Positions 51,511 through 60,652 of a stretch of 64,000 nt of DNA are shown here, in pieces. The notes below the pieces were generated by a model. It was not told the DNA's origin. It made no database searches and was given only the letters and a program-made list of their open reading frames with translations. The DNA comes from CBDDEI01 sp965226775 (GTDB taxonomy: Bacteria > Chloroflexota > Dehalococcoidia > SHYD01). Positions within the stretch are counted from its first letter, which is position 1. Each line of letters starts with the position of its first letter. A program made the position numbers and the translations under genes. Where the stretch lies: the NCBI GenBank assembly GCA_965226775.1, contig CBDDEI010000002.1, positions 1,426,001 through 1,490,000 on the forward strand, given 5' to 3'.

Positions 51511-52257
51511 CTAGGCGTCCTTGGATTGGGCTTCCATTTCCTTCCGGGCTGCTTCTATGAGATGCAGGTAGCCTACATCAAGCTTGGTAAGGTTGGCGGT
51601 ATCCGCGTCCACTTGAAAAGGCTCACCTACAAATATTTTCCCGTACTCTTCTGTGCGGCCCTGAGTAGGATCGTCATCACAGAAGAACTTCATCTGTGCT
51701 TCTACGATGCCGAGGTCGAAGGGAACCGTGAAATAGAGATCGGCAATGGCGCCCTGAATATCGACGCGGTTCAGCAGACCGCGGTCTTTTCCGTCCCCAG
51801 GGCCGTACTTTGACTGAGGGAGCAGCCCAAGCATGTTGGCGATGCTTAACCAGCCCTGATCAAAGCTCACTCTGTAGGGCGCAATACTGATGAGGTAATC
51901 GCAAGAAAGCAGCACGTTGGGCACCCAGAAGTTGGACAGCGCATAGGGCTTAACCAGCGGGTTCTCCACTTCAACGAGAGTACAGTCCCGCACGTCCAGA
52001 CTCAGCATGCGCGGGAAGTCATACCCTAGCGACCGGTAGACCATGCGGGCGTGATCCCCTTCTAGCGGACCTTCCAGCAGCACGATATCTGCGTCGCCCA
52101 CCCGTCGGATGCCCTGTATCACCGCCGCCAGCATCTCTCGACTGGTGGTGACAGGATAAGGCAGGGGGTAGGCGGCAGTGGGCTTGATAAGCACGCGGCG
52201 CGCCCTGGCTACATCAGACGCCGGCTCAAAAACAAAATCAGACGCGTTATAGATCAT
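51511..52257 (-). CDS. DUF362-family protein
   Basis: A 248-residue protein with RARRVLIKPTAAYPLPYP (about residues 18-35), close to the VLIKPN motif of DUF362 proteins, and the further segment CDYLISIAPYRVSFDQGWLS (about 119-138). No Fe-S cysteines of the ferredoxin-fused forms are visible. The start overlaps the moeA stop by 4 nt, so it is translationally coupled. DUF362 proteins lack a secure general function. Confidence 0.7.
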   Translation of the reverse strand: MIYNASDFVFEPASDVARARRVLIKPTAAYPLPYPVTTSREMLAAVIQGIRRVGDADIVLLEGPLEGDHARMVYRSLGYDFPRMLSLDVRDCTLVEVENPLVKPYALSNFWVPNVLLSCDYLISIAPYRVSFDQGWLSIANMLGLLPQSKYGPGDGKDRGLLNRVDIQGAIADLYFTVPFDLGIVEAQMKFFCDDDPTQGRTEEYGKIFVGEPFQVDADTANLTKLDVGYLHLIEAARKEMEAQSKDA

Positions 52258-53546
52258 GCCAGCAGCTCTTCATACCCTTCCAGCAACTCGACATCCAACT
52301 TCTCGGCGGGGTCTAAACTTGTGCGTCCTTCCGGCACTACCAGTAGTCCGTTAGCTATTGCCAGAGCGGTGAGCACATTGGAGCCTTGTGAGCCCGATGG
52401 CCTAGCCACAAAACTGCCATCAGACATCCGCTCCACGACGACCCTCGCGTAGAAACGGCGGCCATCAAGGTGCCCAAGCGAGCCTTCCAAAGTGGCCCGC
52501 ACCACCGGCCGATGACTTGGCAGCTTTCCCTGCATTTTCAGGAGCGCAGGCCGGGCAAACTGGTCGAAGGCAACCATAGAGCTTACCGGATTGCCCGGCA
52601 GCCCCAGATGAGGCACCTTTGTTCCATCGGGGCGTTCCAGCAGCCCAAAGGCCAGCGGTCTGCCGGGACGTATGTGCACCCGCCAGAAGGACATGCTGCC
52701 CTGGTGAGAGAGTACGTCCTTCACCAAGTCATACTCCCCGGTGGATACGCCGGCAGAGGTAATGAAAAAATCCGCGCTTAAGCCCATACGGAATTTGGCC
52801 CTCAAGTCGTCCAAGGTGTCCCGGGCAATGGGGAGCACTTGCGGTATGCCGCCGCAACTCATGACCTGGGCCGCAGTGGAGTAGCTGTTGCTGTTATAGA
52901 TCTGGCCGGGTGCTAGAGTCTCGCCCGGCTCCCGCAGCTCATCACCTGTTGCCAGGATGGCTACCGTGGGCGGTCGCACTGCTTTCACCGAGGCAAACCC
53001 AAGGCTCGCCGCGACGCCTAGGTGCGCGGGGCGTAGTACGGTCCCGCTAGCCAGCACCAGCGCGCCCCGTTGCACATCTTCGCCGGAGGGACGCACGTTG
53101 GCGCCAGATGGGAACGAACTACGAATGCCGATCTCGCGTAGGTCTGCGCTCTTTGCGCCTCTGTTGCGTTGGTCTGTCTCATCCGTCTCCTCAAAAGGGA
53201 CCACGGTATCCGCGCCTTGGGGTATGGGCGCGCCGGTCATGATACGCATGGCTGTGCCGGCAACAACGGTCTCTGTCGGTACGTAGCCCGCGGCAATCTC
53301 GCCGATGAGCCGCAATGAGGCGGGCGATGCCTCGCCGGCTGCGCTAATGTCCTCTGCGCGTACGGCATAGCCGTCCATGCCCGAGTTCGCCAGGGGCGGG
53401 ATGTCGAAGGGCGCATAGAGGTCTTCGGCCAGGGTGAGCCCCAGCGCCTGCAACAGAGGCAGGTCCACCACGGGCAGTGCCGAGACGTGCGCCAGAATGC
53501 GCTCTCTCGCCTGCTCTACGGTTAGGCTCTCGTTAGGGATAGTCAC
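52254..53546 (-). CDS. moeA: Molybdopterin molybdenumtransferase
   Basis: A 430-residue enzyme that inserts molybdate into adenylylated molybdopterin. Motifs are LAEDLYAPFDIPPLANSGMDGYAVR region (about residues 39-62), MRIMTGAPIPQGADTVVPFE (about 103-122), the AILATGDELREPGE block (about 197-210), TSAGVSTGEYDLVK (about 262-275) and PGRPLAFG, LPGNPVSSMVAFDQF (about 312-326). It would supply the cofactor for molybdenum hydroxylases such as the CoxS/CoxM-like enzyme near 5-6.5 kb. Confidence 0.94.
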   Translation of the reverse strand: MTIPNESLTVEQARERILAHVSALPVVDLPLLQALGLTLAEDLYAPFDIPPLANSGMDGYAVRAEDISAAGEASPASLRLIGEIAAGYVPTETVVAGTAMRIMTGAPIPQGADTVVPFEETDETDQRNRGAKSADLREIGIRSSFPSGANVRPSGEDVQRGALVLASGTVLRPAHLGVAASLGFASVKAVRPPTVAILATGDELREPGETLAPGQIYNSNSYSTAAQVMSCGGIPQVLPIARDTLDDLRAKFRMGLSADFFITSAGVSTGEYDLVKDVLSHQGSMSFWRVHIRPGRPLAFGLLERPDGTKVPHLGLPGNPVSSMVAFDQFARPALLKMQGKLPSHRPVVRATLEGSLGHLDGRRFYARVVVERMSDGSFVARPSGSQGSNVLTALAIANGLLVVPEGRTSLDPAEKLDVELLEGYEELLA

Positions 53547-53873
53547 CGTTCCCCTCTATACACTGCCTGCATACTCTGCGGCGTAATCTCCGCCTCTCTC
53601 AATCATTCAACTAATGCCGCTAAGCTGCAGAGCAAGAATCTCCACCACGCCATGGGAAGCTAAACGCCAAGAAGAAGAGGACAATCCGTTCCTTAGATGG
53701 CTGGCCTGGAACATAGGGGGACTCTGCAACCTCCGACCTTCAGCCATATTTTAGCACGCAGGTCAACAGGAAACACGATGTACCTTACATAACGTAACTA
53801 TTGAGCCGGGCGCGGCCAGTGTGCTAGCAATAGATAGGCCTGTGCTGTGTAGCTTTGTGCTGTGAAGGAGGGT
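53547..53873. other. Intergenic stretch between moeA and pheT
   Basis: About 330 bases separate moeA and pheT, both on the minus strand. I see no gene, tRNA or clear terminator. It should hold the moeA promoter, but no strong match stands out. Confidence 0.5.
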
Positions 53874-56279
53874 CTAGCCGCGTAGTTCGGCGCCGTAGGC
53901 TGAGCGTAGCCGGGCGATGGCCTCTTCCCGCGCTATGCTGGTTTCCTCACCGGTGAGGGTGCGGCCGGACGCCTGGTAGGTTACGGCGTAAGCCAGGGAT
54001 TTTTTCCCCTGCGCGACCTGCGCGCCCGCATAGACATCAAAGAGCCGCACGTCTACAACCAGCGGCGCTTCCAGTAGAGCCGCCTCGATAGCAGCCGCGG
54101 GCACATCCTGGTCCACCACCACGGCCAGGTCTTCCGTGACTGCCGGGAACCGCGGTAACTGCAGGTAGCGGCGTTTGTCCGCTACAGCAGGGACCAACGC
54201 GGGCAGATCAAGCTCAAAGAGAAATACGGGGCTTGAGACGATATCGAAGCGTTGGGCAATCTCCGGACTCAGCTCACCCAGCACGCCCACAACCTGACCG
54301 TCCAGCGTCAGCGCAGCGCAGCGTCCCGCCGCCAGGTTAGCGTCACTGCCGGGGCTATACTCTAAGGTGAGCCCCAGGTCATGTTCCAGGCTCTGCAGCA
54401 GGCCCTTGGCGTCGTAGAAGCTCAGGGGAGGCTCTTGGCCCTCCCAGTGGGGCTGTTGCCGGACGCCTGCCAGCACGCCGGCCACCTGTTCGCGCTCCTC
54501 CGGTAGATCTTCGTGGCGCCCCCAGAATACTTTGCCCACTTCAAAGAGATGCAGCGGCCCCGGGGAATGCCGCTCATTGGCCGCAAGGGTCACCAGCAGG
54601 CCGGCACGGAGCGTGGTGCGTAGGTACTCCTGCTCGGAGGACATGGGGTTGGCTACTTTCAGCGGCGGCCGTTCAGTTGCTGAAGCTTCCGTGTTCACCT
54701 TCTGCAAATTCATAATGCTGGTCAGAGAGTAGGTGATCACTTCCTGCATTCCTGCCTCGACCAGGGTATCCCGCACGCGCTCTTTCAGCGTCCGCAGCGG
54801 GTCCGGCGGCATGTGCGGCACGGCGCCCCGCAGCGCGGTGGTGGGCAGCGCATCGTAGCCGATGATACGGGCAACCTCCTCCGCCAGGTCTTCAGGAATC
54901 GTGAGGTCTGGCCGCCACCACGGGGGTGTCACTTGCAGGCCCTGCCCCCACTCTCCCGCAACCTGGCATCCCAGGCGGGTGAGCAGATGGGACACCTGGC
55001 CTTCGTTAAGTTCGGTGCCCAGAACGGTAACGAGCTTGTGTTGCGTCAAATGGATGGGAACACGGTCACTGCGGCCTGGGTACACGTCGATGATGCCCTG
55101 AGCCACGATGCCGCCGCAGAGCTCTACCAGCAGCTTGGTAGCCCGCCGCAGCCCGACCTCTGCCGACTGCGGATGCAGCCCCTTCTCGAACCGCAGCGAC
55201 GCCTCGGTGCGAATGCGTAGCGATGCAGCCGTCCGGCGGATGCTGCTCGAGGCAAAGTTGGCCGATTCCAGCAACACCTCTGTGGTGTCATCGGAGATCT
55301 CCGAATTCAGCCCACCGATGACGCCGCCCATGCCCACCGGCCCGCTGGCGTCGCAAATGAGCAGCGTCTCGGAGTCTAGGTTGCGCTCCACCCCGTCGAG
55401 GGTGGTCAGGCGCTCACCTGCCCGCGGCCTGCGGACGGTGACCGTGCGGTCCTGTACTTGCTGCAGGTCGAAGGCATGGAGGGGTTGGCCCAGCTCCATC
55501 ATCACATAGTTGGTTACGTCCACCACGTTGTTGATGGGCCGCATCCCTGCCGCCTGAAGGCGCTCCTGCATCCAGGCAGGGGAGGGCCCCACCGTGATGC
55601 CGCGGACGACCGTGGCGGTATAGCGAAGGCATAAGTCGGGGTCTGCTATCTCCACCGAGGCGAGATCGCTGGCCGCCTCGCCGCTCTCTTGATAGCTGCT
55701 GTCTGGCTCCCGCAGCGGCTGCTCCGTGAGCACTGCAACCTCACGAGCCAGGCCCAGCACCGAGTAGCAGTCGGGCCGGTTGGGCGTCACGTCTAGGTCG
55801 AGGATGGTGTCGCCCAGGACGCCCGCCAGCGGCGCGCCGACCGGCGTGTCTTCCGGTAGGATGAGAATGCCCTCGTGGTCGTTGGAGAGCCCTAGCTCCA
55901 TCTCTGAGCAGATCATGCCGTTGGAGACCACGCCTCGGATGCGGGCGGCCTCTAGGGTCATGGGCTGTCCGTTGTGGCCGTCAACGAGCGTTGCGCCCAC
56001 CGCCGCGTAGGGGACTTTCTGCCCCACAACGATGTTAGGCGCGCCGCAGACTACCGTCTCCTGTCCTGCGTCCGTATCAACAGTCGCCAGGCGTAGGCGG
56101 TCTGCGTTGGGGTGCGGCTGGATGTCGGTGATGCGGGCCACCTGCACCTTGTCCCAGTGCTGGCCGATGCGCACCACGGCGGCCACCTCTGATCCGGACG
56201 CGGTCAGCTTGGCCGCCAGCTCGTCAGCAGGCAGGGTGACGTCTACGTACTCTTGCAGCCACTTCAGGGATACTTTCAC
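53874..56279 (-). CDS. pheT: Phenylalanyl-tRNA synthetase beta subunit
   Basis: An 801-residue subunit of the alpha2-beta2 PheRS. Domain order: N-terminal B1 (MKVSLKWLQEYVDVTLPADE), the tRNA-binding OB fold (about residues 39-150), B3/B4 editing region (including MMELGQPLHAFDLQQV, about 257-272), B5 (about 405-475), the catalytic-like core and C-terminal FDX-ACB domain (FPAVTEDLAVVVDQDVPAAA, about 711-730) for anticodon binding. It follows pheS by 35 nt. Confidence 0.95.
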   Translation of the reverse strand: MKVSLKWLQEYVDVTLPADELAAKLTASGSEVAAVVRIGQHWDKVQVARITDIQPHPNADRLRLATVDTDAGQETVVCGAPNIVVGQKVPYAAVGATLVDGHNGQPMTLEAARIRGVVSNGMICSEMELGLSNDHEGILILPEDTPVGAPLAGVLGDTILDLDVTPNRPDCYSVLGLAREVAVLTEQPLREPDSSYQESGEAASDLASVEIADPDLCLRYTATVVRGITVGPSPAWMQERLQAAGMRPINNVVDVTNYVMMELGQPLHAFDLQQVQDRTVTVRRPRAGERLTTLDGVERNLDSETLLICDASGPVGMGGVIGGLNSEISDDTTEVLLESANFASSSIRRTAASLRIRTEASLRFEKGLHPQSAEVGLRRATKLLVELCGGIVAQGIIDVYPGRSDRVPIHLTQHKLVTVLGTELNEGQVSHLLTRLGCQVAGEWGQGLQVTPPWWRPDLTIPEDLAEEVARIIGYDALPTTALRGAVPHMPPDPLRTLKERVRDTLVEAGMQEVITYSLTSIMNLQKVNTEASATERPPLKVANPMSSEQEYLRTTLRAGLLVTLAANERHSPGPLHLFEVGKVFWGRHEDLPEEREQVAGVLAGVRQQPHWEGQEPPLSFYDAKGLLQSLEHDLGLTLEYSPGSDANLAAGRCAALTLDGQVVGVLGELSPEIAQRFDIVSSPVFLFELDLPALVPAVADKRRYLQLPRFPAVTEDLAVVVDQDVPAAAIEAALLEAPLVVDVRLFDVYAGAQVAQGKKSLAYAVTYQASGRTLTGEETSIAREEAIARLRSAYGAELRG

Positions 56280-56314
56280 GCTATTAGTCCGTTAGGTGTT
56301 TGTGATTAATGCGA

Positions 56315-57349
56315 CTAGAACTGGCGCAGGAAGCGCAGGTCGTTGCTGTAGAAGAGGCGGATGTCGTCGATGCCGTACTTGAGCATGGCGATACGCTCCG
56401 GCCCCATGCCGAAGGCGAAGCCGGTGTACACCTCAGGGTCGTACCCCACGCGCCGCAGCACCTCCGGGTGCACCATGCCTGCGCCCATGATCTCGATCCA
56501 TCCTGTGTTCTTGCAGATGCGGCACCCCTTGCCGCCGCAGGCAAAGCAATCGATGGACATGTCCACGCCCGGCTCCACAAAGGGGAAGTAGTCGCAGCGG
56601 AAGCGCACCTTGCGCTCTTCGCCAAAGATACGCCGCGCAAACTCGTAGAGCGTGCCCTTTAGATCAGCCATGGAGATGCCTACGTCTACAGCCAGCCCCT
56701 CAATCTGATAGAAGATCGACTCATGGGTAGCGTCCGTAGCCTCGTAACGGTAGCAGCGGCCCGGCACAATAACGCGCACCGGCGGCTCCTGCTTCTCCAT
56801 CACCCGCACCTGCATGGGCGAGGTATGGGTGCGCATTAGAATGGGCTTCTCCGCCCGCGGGCCTTCTGGGCTAACCCAGATGGTGTCCCACATATCGCGC
56901 GCCGGGTGGTCCTTGGGGATATTCAGCGCCTCAAAGTTGTAGTAGTCCCATTCCACCTCCGGCCCTTCCACCACGGTGAAGCCCATAGAGGTAAAGGCGG
57001 CGCAGACCTCCCGCACCATCTGTGTGGTGGGATGAAAGCGTCCAGCAGAGAAGGGACGGCCAGGTAGCGTCACGTCTATGGTGTTGCTATCGCGCCCGGA
57101 GGTGAGTTGACGTAACTCTTCCTCGCGGGTGGCAAGGGCGGCTTCTAGCGCGTTCTTGGCTTGGTTGGCCGCAGCGCCCAGAGCGCGCCGTTCCTCCGCG
57201 GGCAGGGAGCCAATCGAGCGCAGCACCTGAGTCAGGCGGCCGTTGCGGCCAAGGAACTCCACGCGCCAACCCTCCAACGCCTTCTCATCAGCGATGGTTT
57301 TCAGCGCCGCTTGGGCTTCGCTAATTAGGGAAGCAATGTGGTCAGTCAT
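56315..57349 (-). CDS. pheS: Phenylalanyl-tRNA synthetase alpha subunit
   Basis: A 344-residue class II catalytic subunit. The N-terminal coiled coil (about residues 1-85) is followed by the core with HPTTQMVREVCAAFTSMGFT (about 106-125), motif 2 GRCYRYEATDATHESIFYQI (about 196-215), GCRICKNTGWIEIMGAGMVH (about 275-294) and motif 3 FGMGPERIAMLKYGIDDIR (about 314-332). The upstream region carries the element shared with aroE and further ACACGTG repeats. Confidence 0.95.
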   Translation of the reverse strand: MTDHIASLISEAQAALKTIADEKALEGWRVEFLGRNGRLTQVLRSIGSLPAEERRALGAAANQAKNALEAALATREEELRQLTSGRDSNTIDVTLPGRPFSAGRFHPTTQMVREVCAAFTSMGFTVVEGPEVEWDYYNFEALNIPKDHPARDMWDTIWVSPEGPRAEKPILMRTHTSPMQVRVMEKQEPPVRVIVPGRCYRYEATDATHESIFYQIEGLAVDVGISMADLKGTLYEFARRIFGEERKVRFRCDYFPFVEPGVDMSIDCFACGGKGCRICKNTGWIEIMGAGMVHPEVLRRVGYDPEVYTGFAFGMGPERIAMLKYGIDDIRLFYSNDLRFLRQF

Positions 57350-57388
57350 AACCTACTACTATCTAGAATGAAGCTAAATCCGCATTTC

Positions 57389-57404
57389 TACACATGTGTA
57401 CGTG
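57389..57404 (-). promoter_or_regulatory. 16-bp element upstream of pheS, identical to that upstream of aroE
   Basis: On the minus strand CACGTACACATGTGTA ends 39 nt before the pheS ATG. Two exact ACACGTG copies (plus strand, 57414-57420 and 57424-57430) lie 10 bp apart, one helical turn, just beyond it. The cluster looks like a multi-site operator for a regulator of aromatic amino acid genes; inference. Confidence 0.5.
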
Positions 57405-57612
57405 CTGACATACACACGTGACCACACGTGCAAATATCTCCATCCCATAGGTACCTAAAGTAGGCCGAGATGTTGCGCGGCGAACTGATTCGCGGTGCGC
57501 AAGATAAAGCTCACGAGCTAGTCATGAGCAGTGTAATTATAGGGAGCACAGGCAGGCATGGTCAAGGCTGTTGAGCTACGGCTTACGGGCACTCTAGGGC
57601 TGTGCTTGACAT

Positions 57613-57641
57613 TGAAGGCGCAAAGAGTAGTAGCCTATACT
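57613..57641 (+). promoter_or_regulatory. Probable promoter of the VWA-domain gene
   Basis: TTGAAG (57613-57618) and TATACT (57636-57641) are 17 nt apart; a perfect TTGACA at 57606-57611 is too far (24 nt). The start would be near 57648, 45 nt before the ATG. Confidence 0.5.
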
Positions 57642-57692
57642 TACTCACACTTGCTACGGGATGTTGATTCAGGGGCTTTACGGTGGTAAGCC

Positions 57693-59720
57693 ATGAGCCG
57701 AAATTTTAAATACTCTAGCTGGGACAACACCCAGAACGACCTGATCCCTGATCTGGACGATCTGCTGGATTCCTTATCGGACGACCTGCTCCAGTATGGG
57801 GATGTGTCCCGAGCGCTGCGCCAGCTTCTACAGCAGGGGATGAACCGACCCCACGGCCAGCAGAACATGCGCGGCATCTACGACATGCTGCAGGAGCTTC
57901 GCTCCAAGCGCCACGAGATGTTGGCGCAGAACAACCTGAACTCGGCCTATCAGGACTTGAAGGACCGCTTGGACGCTATTGTGCGGCAGGAGCGGGAGAG
58001 CATCGAACGCAGGCTCGATGACCTCGATCAACAACCCCAAGACCCATCGTTAGACAACGCAGCGCTGCAAGACTTCTTCAAGCGTATGGCGCAGAAGAAC
58101 CTCGCCACGCTCCACACATTGCCTGAAAACCCAGGAGAAGCCATCCAAGAACTCAAGGAGTACGAGTTCCTGGACCCGGAAGCGGGCAGGGCCTTCCAGG
58201 AGTTGCTCCAGACGCTTCAGAAGAGCGTGATGGACTCCTTCTTCCAGAACATATCCCAGCAACTGGAGAGCATGACTCCGGAGGACATGGAGGAGCTTCA
58301 GCGCATGACCAGCGCACTGAACGACCTCCTGGAGCAGCGGTTGCGGGGCCAAGACCCGGACATCTCCGATTTTATGAAGGAGTTTGGCCACCTCTTTGGG
58401 CAAGATCCGCCGCAGAACCTTGATGAGCTGCTGGATAGGCTGCGCGGCCAGATGGGGCAGATGCAATCGCTGCTCAACAGCCTCTCTCCAGACCAGCGAG
58501 AGTCGTTGCTTGACCTCCTCGGTTCCCAGCTCTTCAATCAGGGTCTCCAAAGCGAACTTGCTCGTCTGGCCGCCAATCTGGACCAGATGATGCCCCAGGG
58601 CGTCTCAAGCCAGGAGTACTCCTTCTTTGGCGACGATGACGTCTCTCTCAACGAAGCGATGAAACTTATCGATCAGCTTCAGGACATCGAGAACCTTGAG
58701 CGGCAGCTGGAGCGGGCACGCTTCGGCTCCGACGCCCAGGGCATTGACCTCGACCTCGTCCGCGACCTCCTCGGTGACGAGGCTGCCCGAGAGTTGGACG
58801 ACCTCCGTGACATCGCCAAACGGCTGGAAGAAGCGGGCTATTTGGAGCGGCATGGCAGTCAGCTCACCCTCACTCCCAGGGCAATCCGCAAGATTGGAGA
58901 AAAGGCCCTGAGGGATATCTTCATGCGTATGCGCAAAGACTCCTATGGGAGCCACCAGACCTCCAAAGTTGGCTTAGGCCAGGAGCTTTCCGGAGATACT
59001 CGCCAGTACCAGTATGGCGACCCCTTCCTCCTGGACCTACAGCGAACCATCATGAACGCCATCATGCGCGGCGAACCCGGCGTCCCTGTCCGCCTATCTC
59101 CGCCCGACTTTGAAGTTCGGTCCACGGAGCTACAGACTCGCACTACAACGGTGCTGGCGCTGGACGTGAGCCGCTCTATGCCCATGCGGGGTAACTTTGT
59201 GGCCGCAAAGAAGGTAGCCCTGGCCCTGAGTACCCTTATCCGTACGCAATTCCCCAGAGACGTGCTCTATCTGGTCGGTTTCTCCGGCTTTGCGCGAGAG
59301 GTCGACAAGGACGAGCTGCCTCGTCTCAACGTGGGCGACTTTGGGCGCGGCACCAACCTGCAGGCTGGGTTACGGGTCGCGCGGCGGTTGCTCGCCAAGC
59401 ATAGGGGCTCGCAGCGTCAGGTCATCCTCATCACGGACGGAGAGCCAACGGCTTACTTTGAGCCGGATGGACGCCTCTCCATCGAATACCCGCCCGGCCC
59501 GCGCGTGCTGCGGGAGACGCTGAACGAGGTACGACGCTGCACCAAGGAAGAGATCATTATCAACACCTTCATGCTGGAGAAGAGCTACCATCTCAAAGCC
59601 TTCGTGTCGCAACTAGCGCGGGCTAACAGTGGGAAAGTGCTCTTTACTTCACCAGAGCATCTAGGCGAGTACGTGATGGTGGATTACTTCGACCGCAAAG
59701 GCCGCGGTGGTCAATCCTAG
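57693..59720 (+). CDS. von Willebrand factor type A domain protein (CoxE-like)
   Basis: A 675-residue soluble protein. The long N-terminal part (about residues 1-430) is acidic and rich in Asp/Leu/Gln with coiled-coil-like helices (DLDDLLDSLSDDLLQ, LDELLDRLRGQMGQMQSLL). The C-terminal VWA domain (about 480-660) has the metal-ion-dependent adhesion motif LALDVSRSMPM (DxSxS, about 486-496) and the later Thr of GRGTNLQAGL plus ITDGEPTAYF. Such proteins usually work with a MoxR-type AAA+ ATPase in metal insertion or enzyme maturation; none is adjacent. ATG 57693. Confidence 0.85.
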   Translation: MSRNFKYSSWDNTQNDLIPDLDDLLDSLSDDLLQYGDVSRALRQLLQQGMNRPHGQQNMRGIYDMLQELRSKRHEMLAQNNLNSAYQDLKDRLDAIVRQERESIERRLDDLDQQPQDPSLDNAALQDFFKRMAQKNLATLHTLPENPGEAIQELKEYEFLDPEAGRAFQELLQTLQKSVMDSFFQNISQQLESMTPEDMEELQRMTSALNDLLEQRLRGQDPDISDFMKEFGHLFGQDPPQNLDELLDRLRGQMGQMQSLLNSLSPDQRESLLDLLGSQLFNQGLQSELARLAANLDQMMPQGVSSQEYSFFGDDDVSLNEAMKLIDQLQDIENLERQLERARFGSDAQGIDLDLVRDLLGDEAARELDDLRDIAKRLEEAGYLERHGSQLTLTPRAIRKIGEKALRDIFMRMRKDSYGSHQTSKVGLGQELSGDTRQYQYGDPFLLDLQRTIMNAIMRGEPGVPVRLSPPDFEVRSTELQTRTTTVLALDVSRSMPMRGNFVAAKKVALALSTLIRTQFPRDVLYLVGFSGFAREVDKDELPRLNVGDFGRGTNLQAGLRVARRLLAKHRGSQRQVILITDGEPTAYFEPDGRLSIEYPPGPRVLRETLNEVRRCTKEEIIINTFMLEKSYHLKAFVSQLARANSGKVLFTSPEHLGEYVMVDYFDRKGRGGQS

Positions 59721-59740
59721 CAACGCAGGCAAGTGCGTTG
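59721..59740 (+). terminator. Weak hairpin after the VWA gene
   Basis: CAACGCA and TGCGTTG form a 7-bp stem with a 6-nt loop immediately after the stop codon. No U-run follows; possible weak terminator only. The remaining bases to 59813 show nothing. Confidence 0.35.
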
Positions 59741-59813
59741 ACCGCGCTCGGGGCGCAAGTACACCACTACAGTTCTAGTCTTTTTTGACCGGATAGTAGC
59801 TGCGGATTGCCCG

Positions 59814-60623
59814 CTAAGAGGAGGGGGAAGCGCCTACTACTTCCGCCAGCACGTGATGGATCTGTTGCAGCCCTTCCACTAAGACGGGCCCCGGCTGCAA
59901 GATAACTCCAGAGGGAACCTCATAAACCTGGCCGTTTCGTATGGCTGCCACGTTATCCCACCCCGGCCGCTCCAGAATGCGGCGCATCTGCACCTTCTTC
60001 CCGCACCAGGACGCCAGCACCACCTGAGGGTCTCGCGCCCGCACGGCATCCGGATCTAGGATGCGATTCTTAGCGCTGGGCTGGTCTCGCAGCTCAGGGA
60101 AGATATCCTCGCCTCCGGCTAGTGAGATGATCTCGCTCACCCACTGGATGCCTGCGATAAGTGGATCGGGCCATTCCTCAAAGAAGACCCGCGGACGGTA
60201 GGGGAAACGCGCCGCTTGGGCGGCCACGGCCTCCATTTCTTGCTGCAGCTCCTGCACTAGGGCCGCGGCCTCGGCCTCTTTGCCGATGACGCCGCCCAGC
60301 AGCAGGATGGCGCTGAACATCTCACTCAAACTGCGCTGGTTGAGCGCCAGCACGTTGCAGCCGCGATGAATCAGCTCTTTGACGATGTCTGCCTGGAGGT
60401 CCGAGAAGGAGAGCACGAGGTCGGGCTTGAGCGCCAGCACTTTTTCTATGTTGATGCTGGTGAACCCGCCGATGCGGGGTTTCTGGCGCGCTTCCGGCGG
60501 CCGGGTGGTGTACCCTGACACGCCAACCACCCGCTCCCACGCGCCCAGACGCCAAAGCACCTCCGCCGTCTCAGCAGTGAGGCAAACGATGCGTTGTGGA
60601 TGGTTAGGCGGGCTAAGCGCCAT
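59814..60623 (-). CDS. BtuF-like periplasmic-binding-fold protein without a signal peptide
   Basis: A 269-residue helical-backbone metal/cobalamin receptor-fold protein. It begins RIVCLTAETAEVLWRLGAWE (about residues 11-30), followed by PRIGGFTSINIEKVLALKPD (about 48-67), the domain-linking helix region and C-terminal NVAAIRNGQVYEVPSG. The N-terminus MALSPPNHPQ has no hydrophobic signal, so the protein should stay in the cytoplasm, unlike BtuF. It is the last gene of the sucC-sucD-MetE operon and lies 29 nt after the catalytic MetE-core gene, suggesting a corrinoid-related role with it. Confidence 0.8.
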   Translation of the reverse strand: MALSPPNHPQRIVCLTAETAEVLWRLGAWERVVGVSGYTTRPPEARQKPRIGGFTSINIEKVLALKPDLVLSFSDLQADIVKELIHRGCNVLALNQRSLSEMFSAILLLGGVIGKEAEAAALVQELQQEMEAVAAQAARFPYRPRVFFEEWPDPLIAGIQWVSEIISLAGGEDIFPELRDQPSAKNRILDPDAVRARDPQVVLASWCGKKVQMRRILERPGWDNVAAIRNGQVYEVPSGVILQPGPVLVEGLQQIHHVLAEVVGASPSS

Positions 60624-60652
60624 CAGCGATTCGTGAAGCTTTCAGCGCGGGT

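Larger units (their letters stand above)
57350..57692. other. Divergent intergenic region between pheS and the VWA gene
   Basis: About 340 bases hold the pheS-side operator-like elements, about 170 bases without visible feature (57440-57610), and the promoter of the plus-strand VWA gene near 57613-57641. No T-box-like structure or tRNA is evident. Confidence 0.5.

Noticed and set aside
53640..53760. tRNA between moeA and pheT
   Set aside because: A sequence with a T-loop-like GGTTGCAGAGTCC on the minus strand has no matching acceptor or anticodon stem.
57350..57692. T-box or tRNA in the pheS upstream region
   Set aside because: No T-box consensus or antiterminator and no cloverleaf could be found; the visible features are short palindromes.
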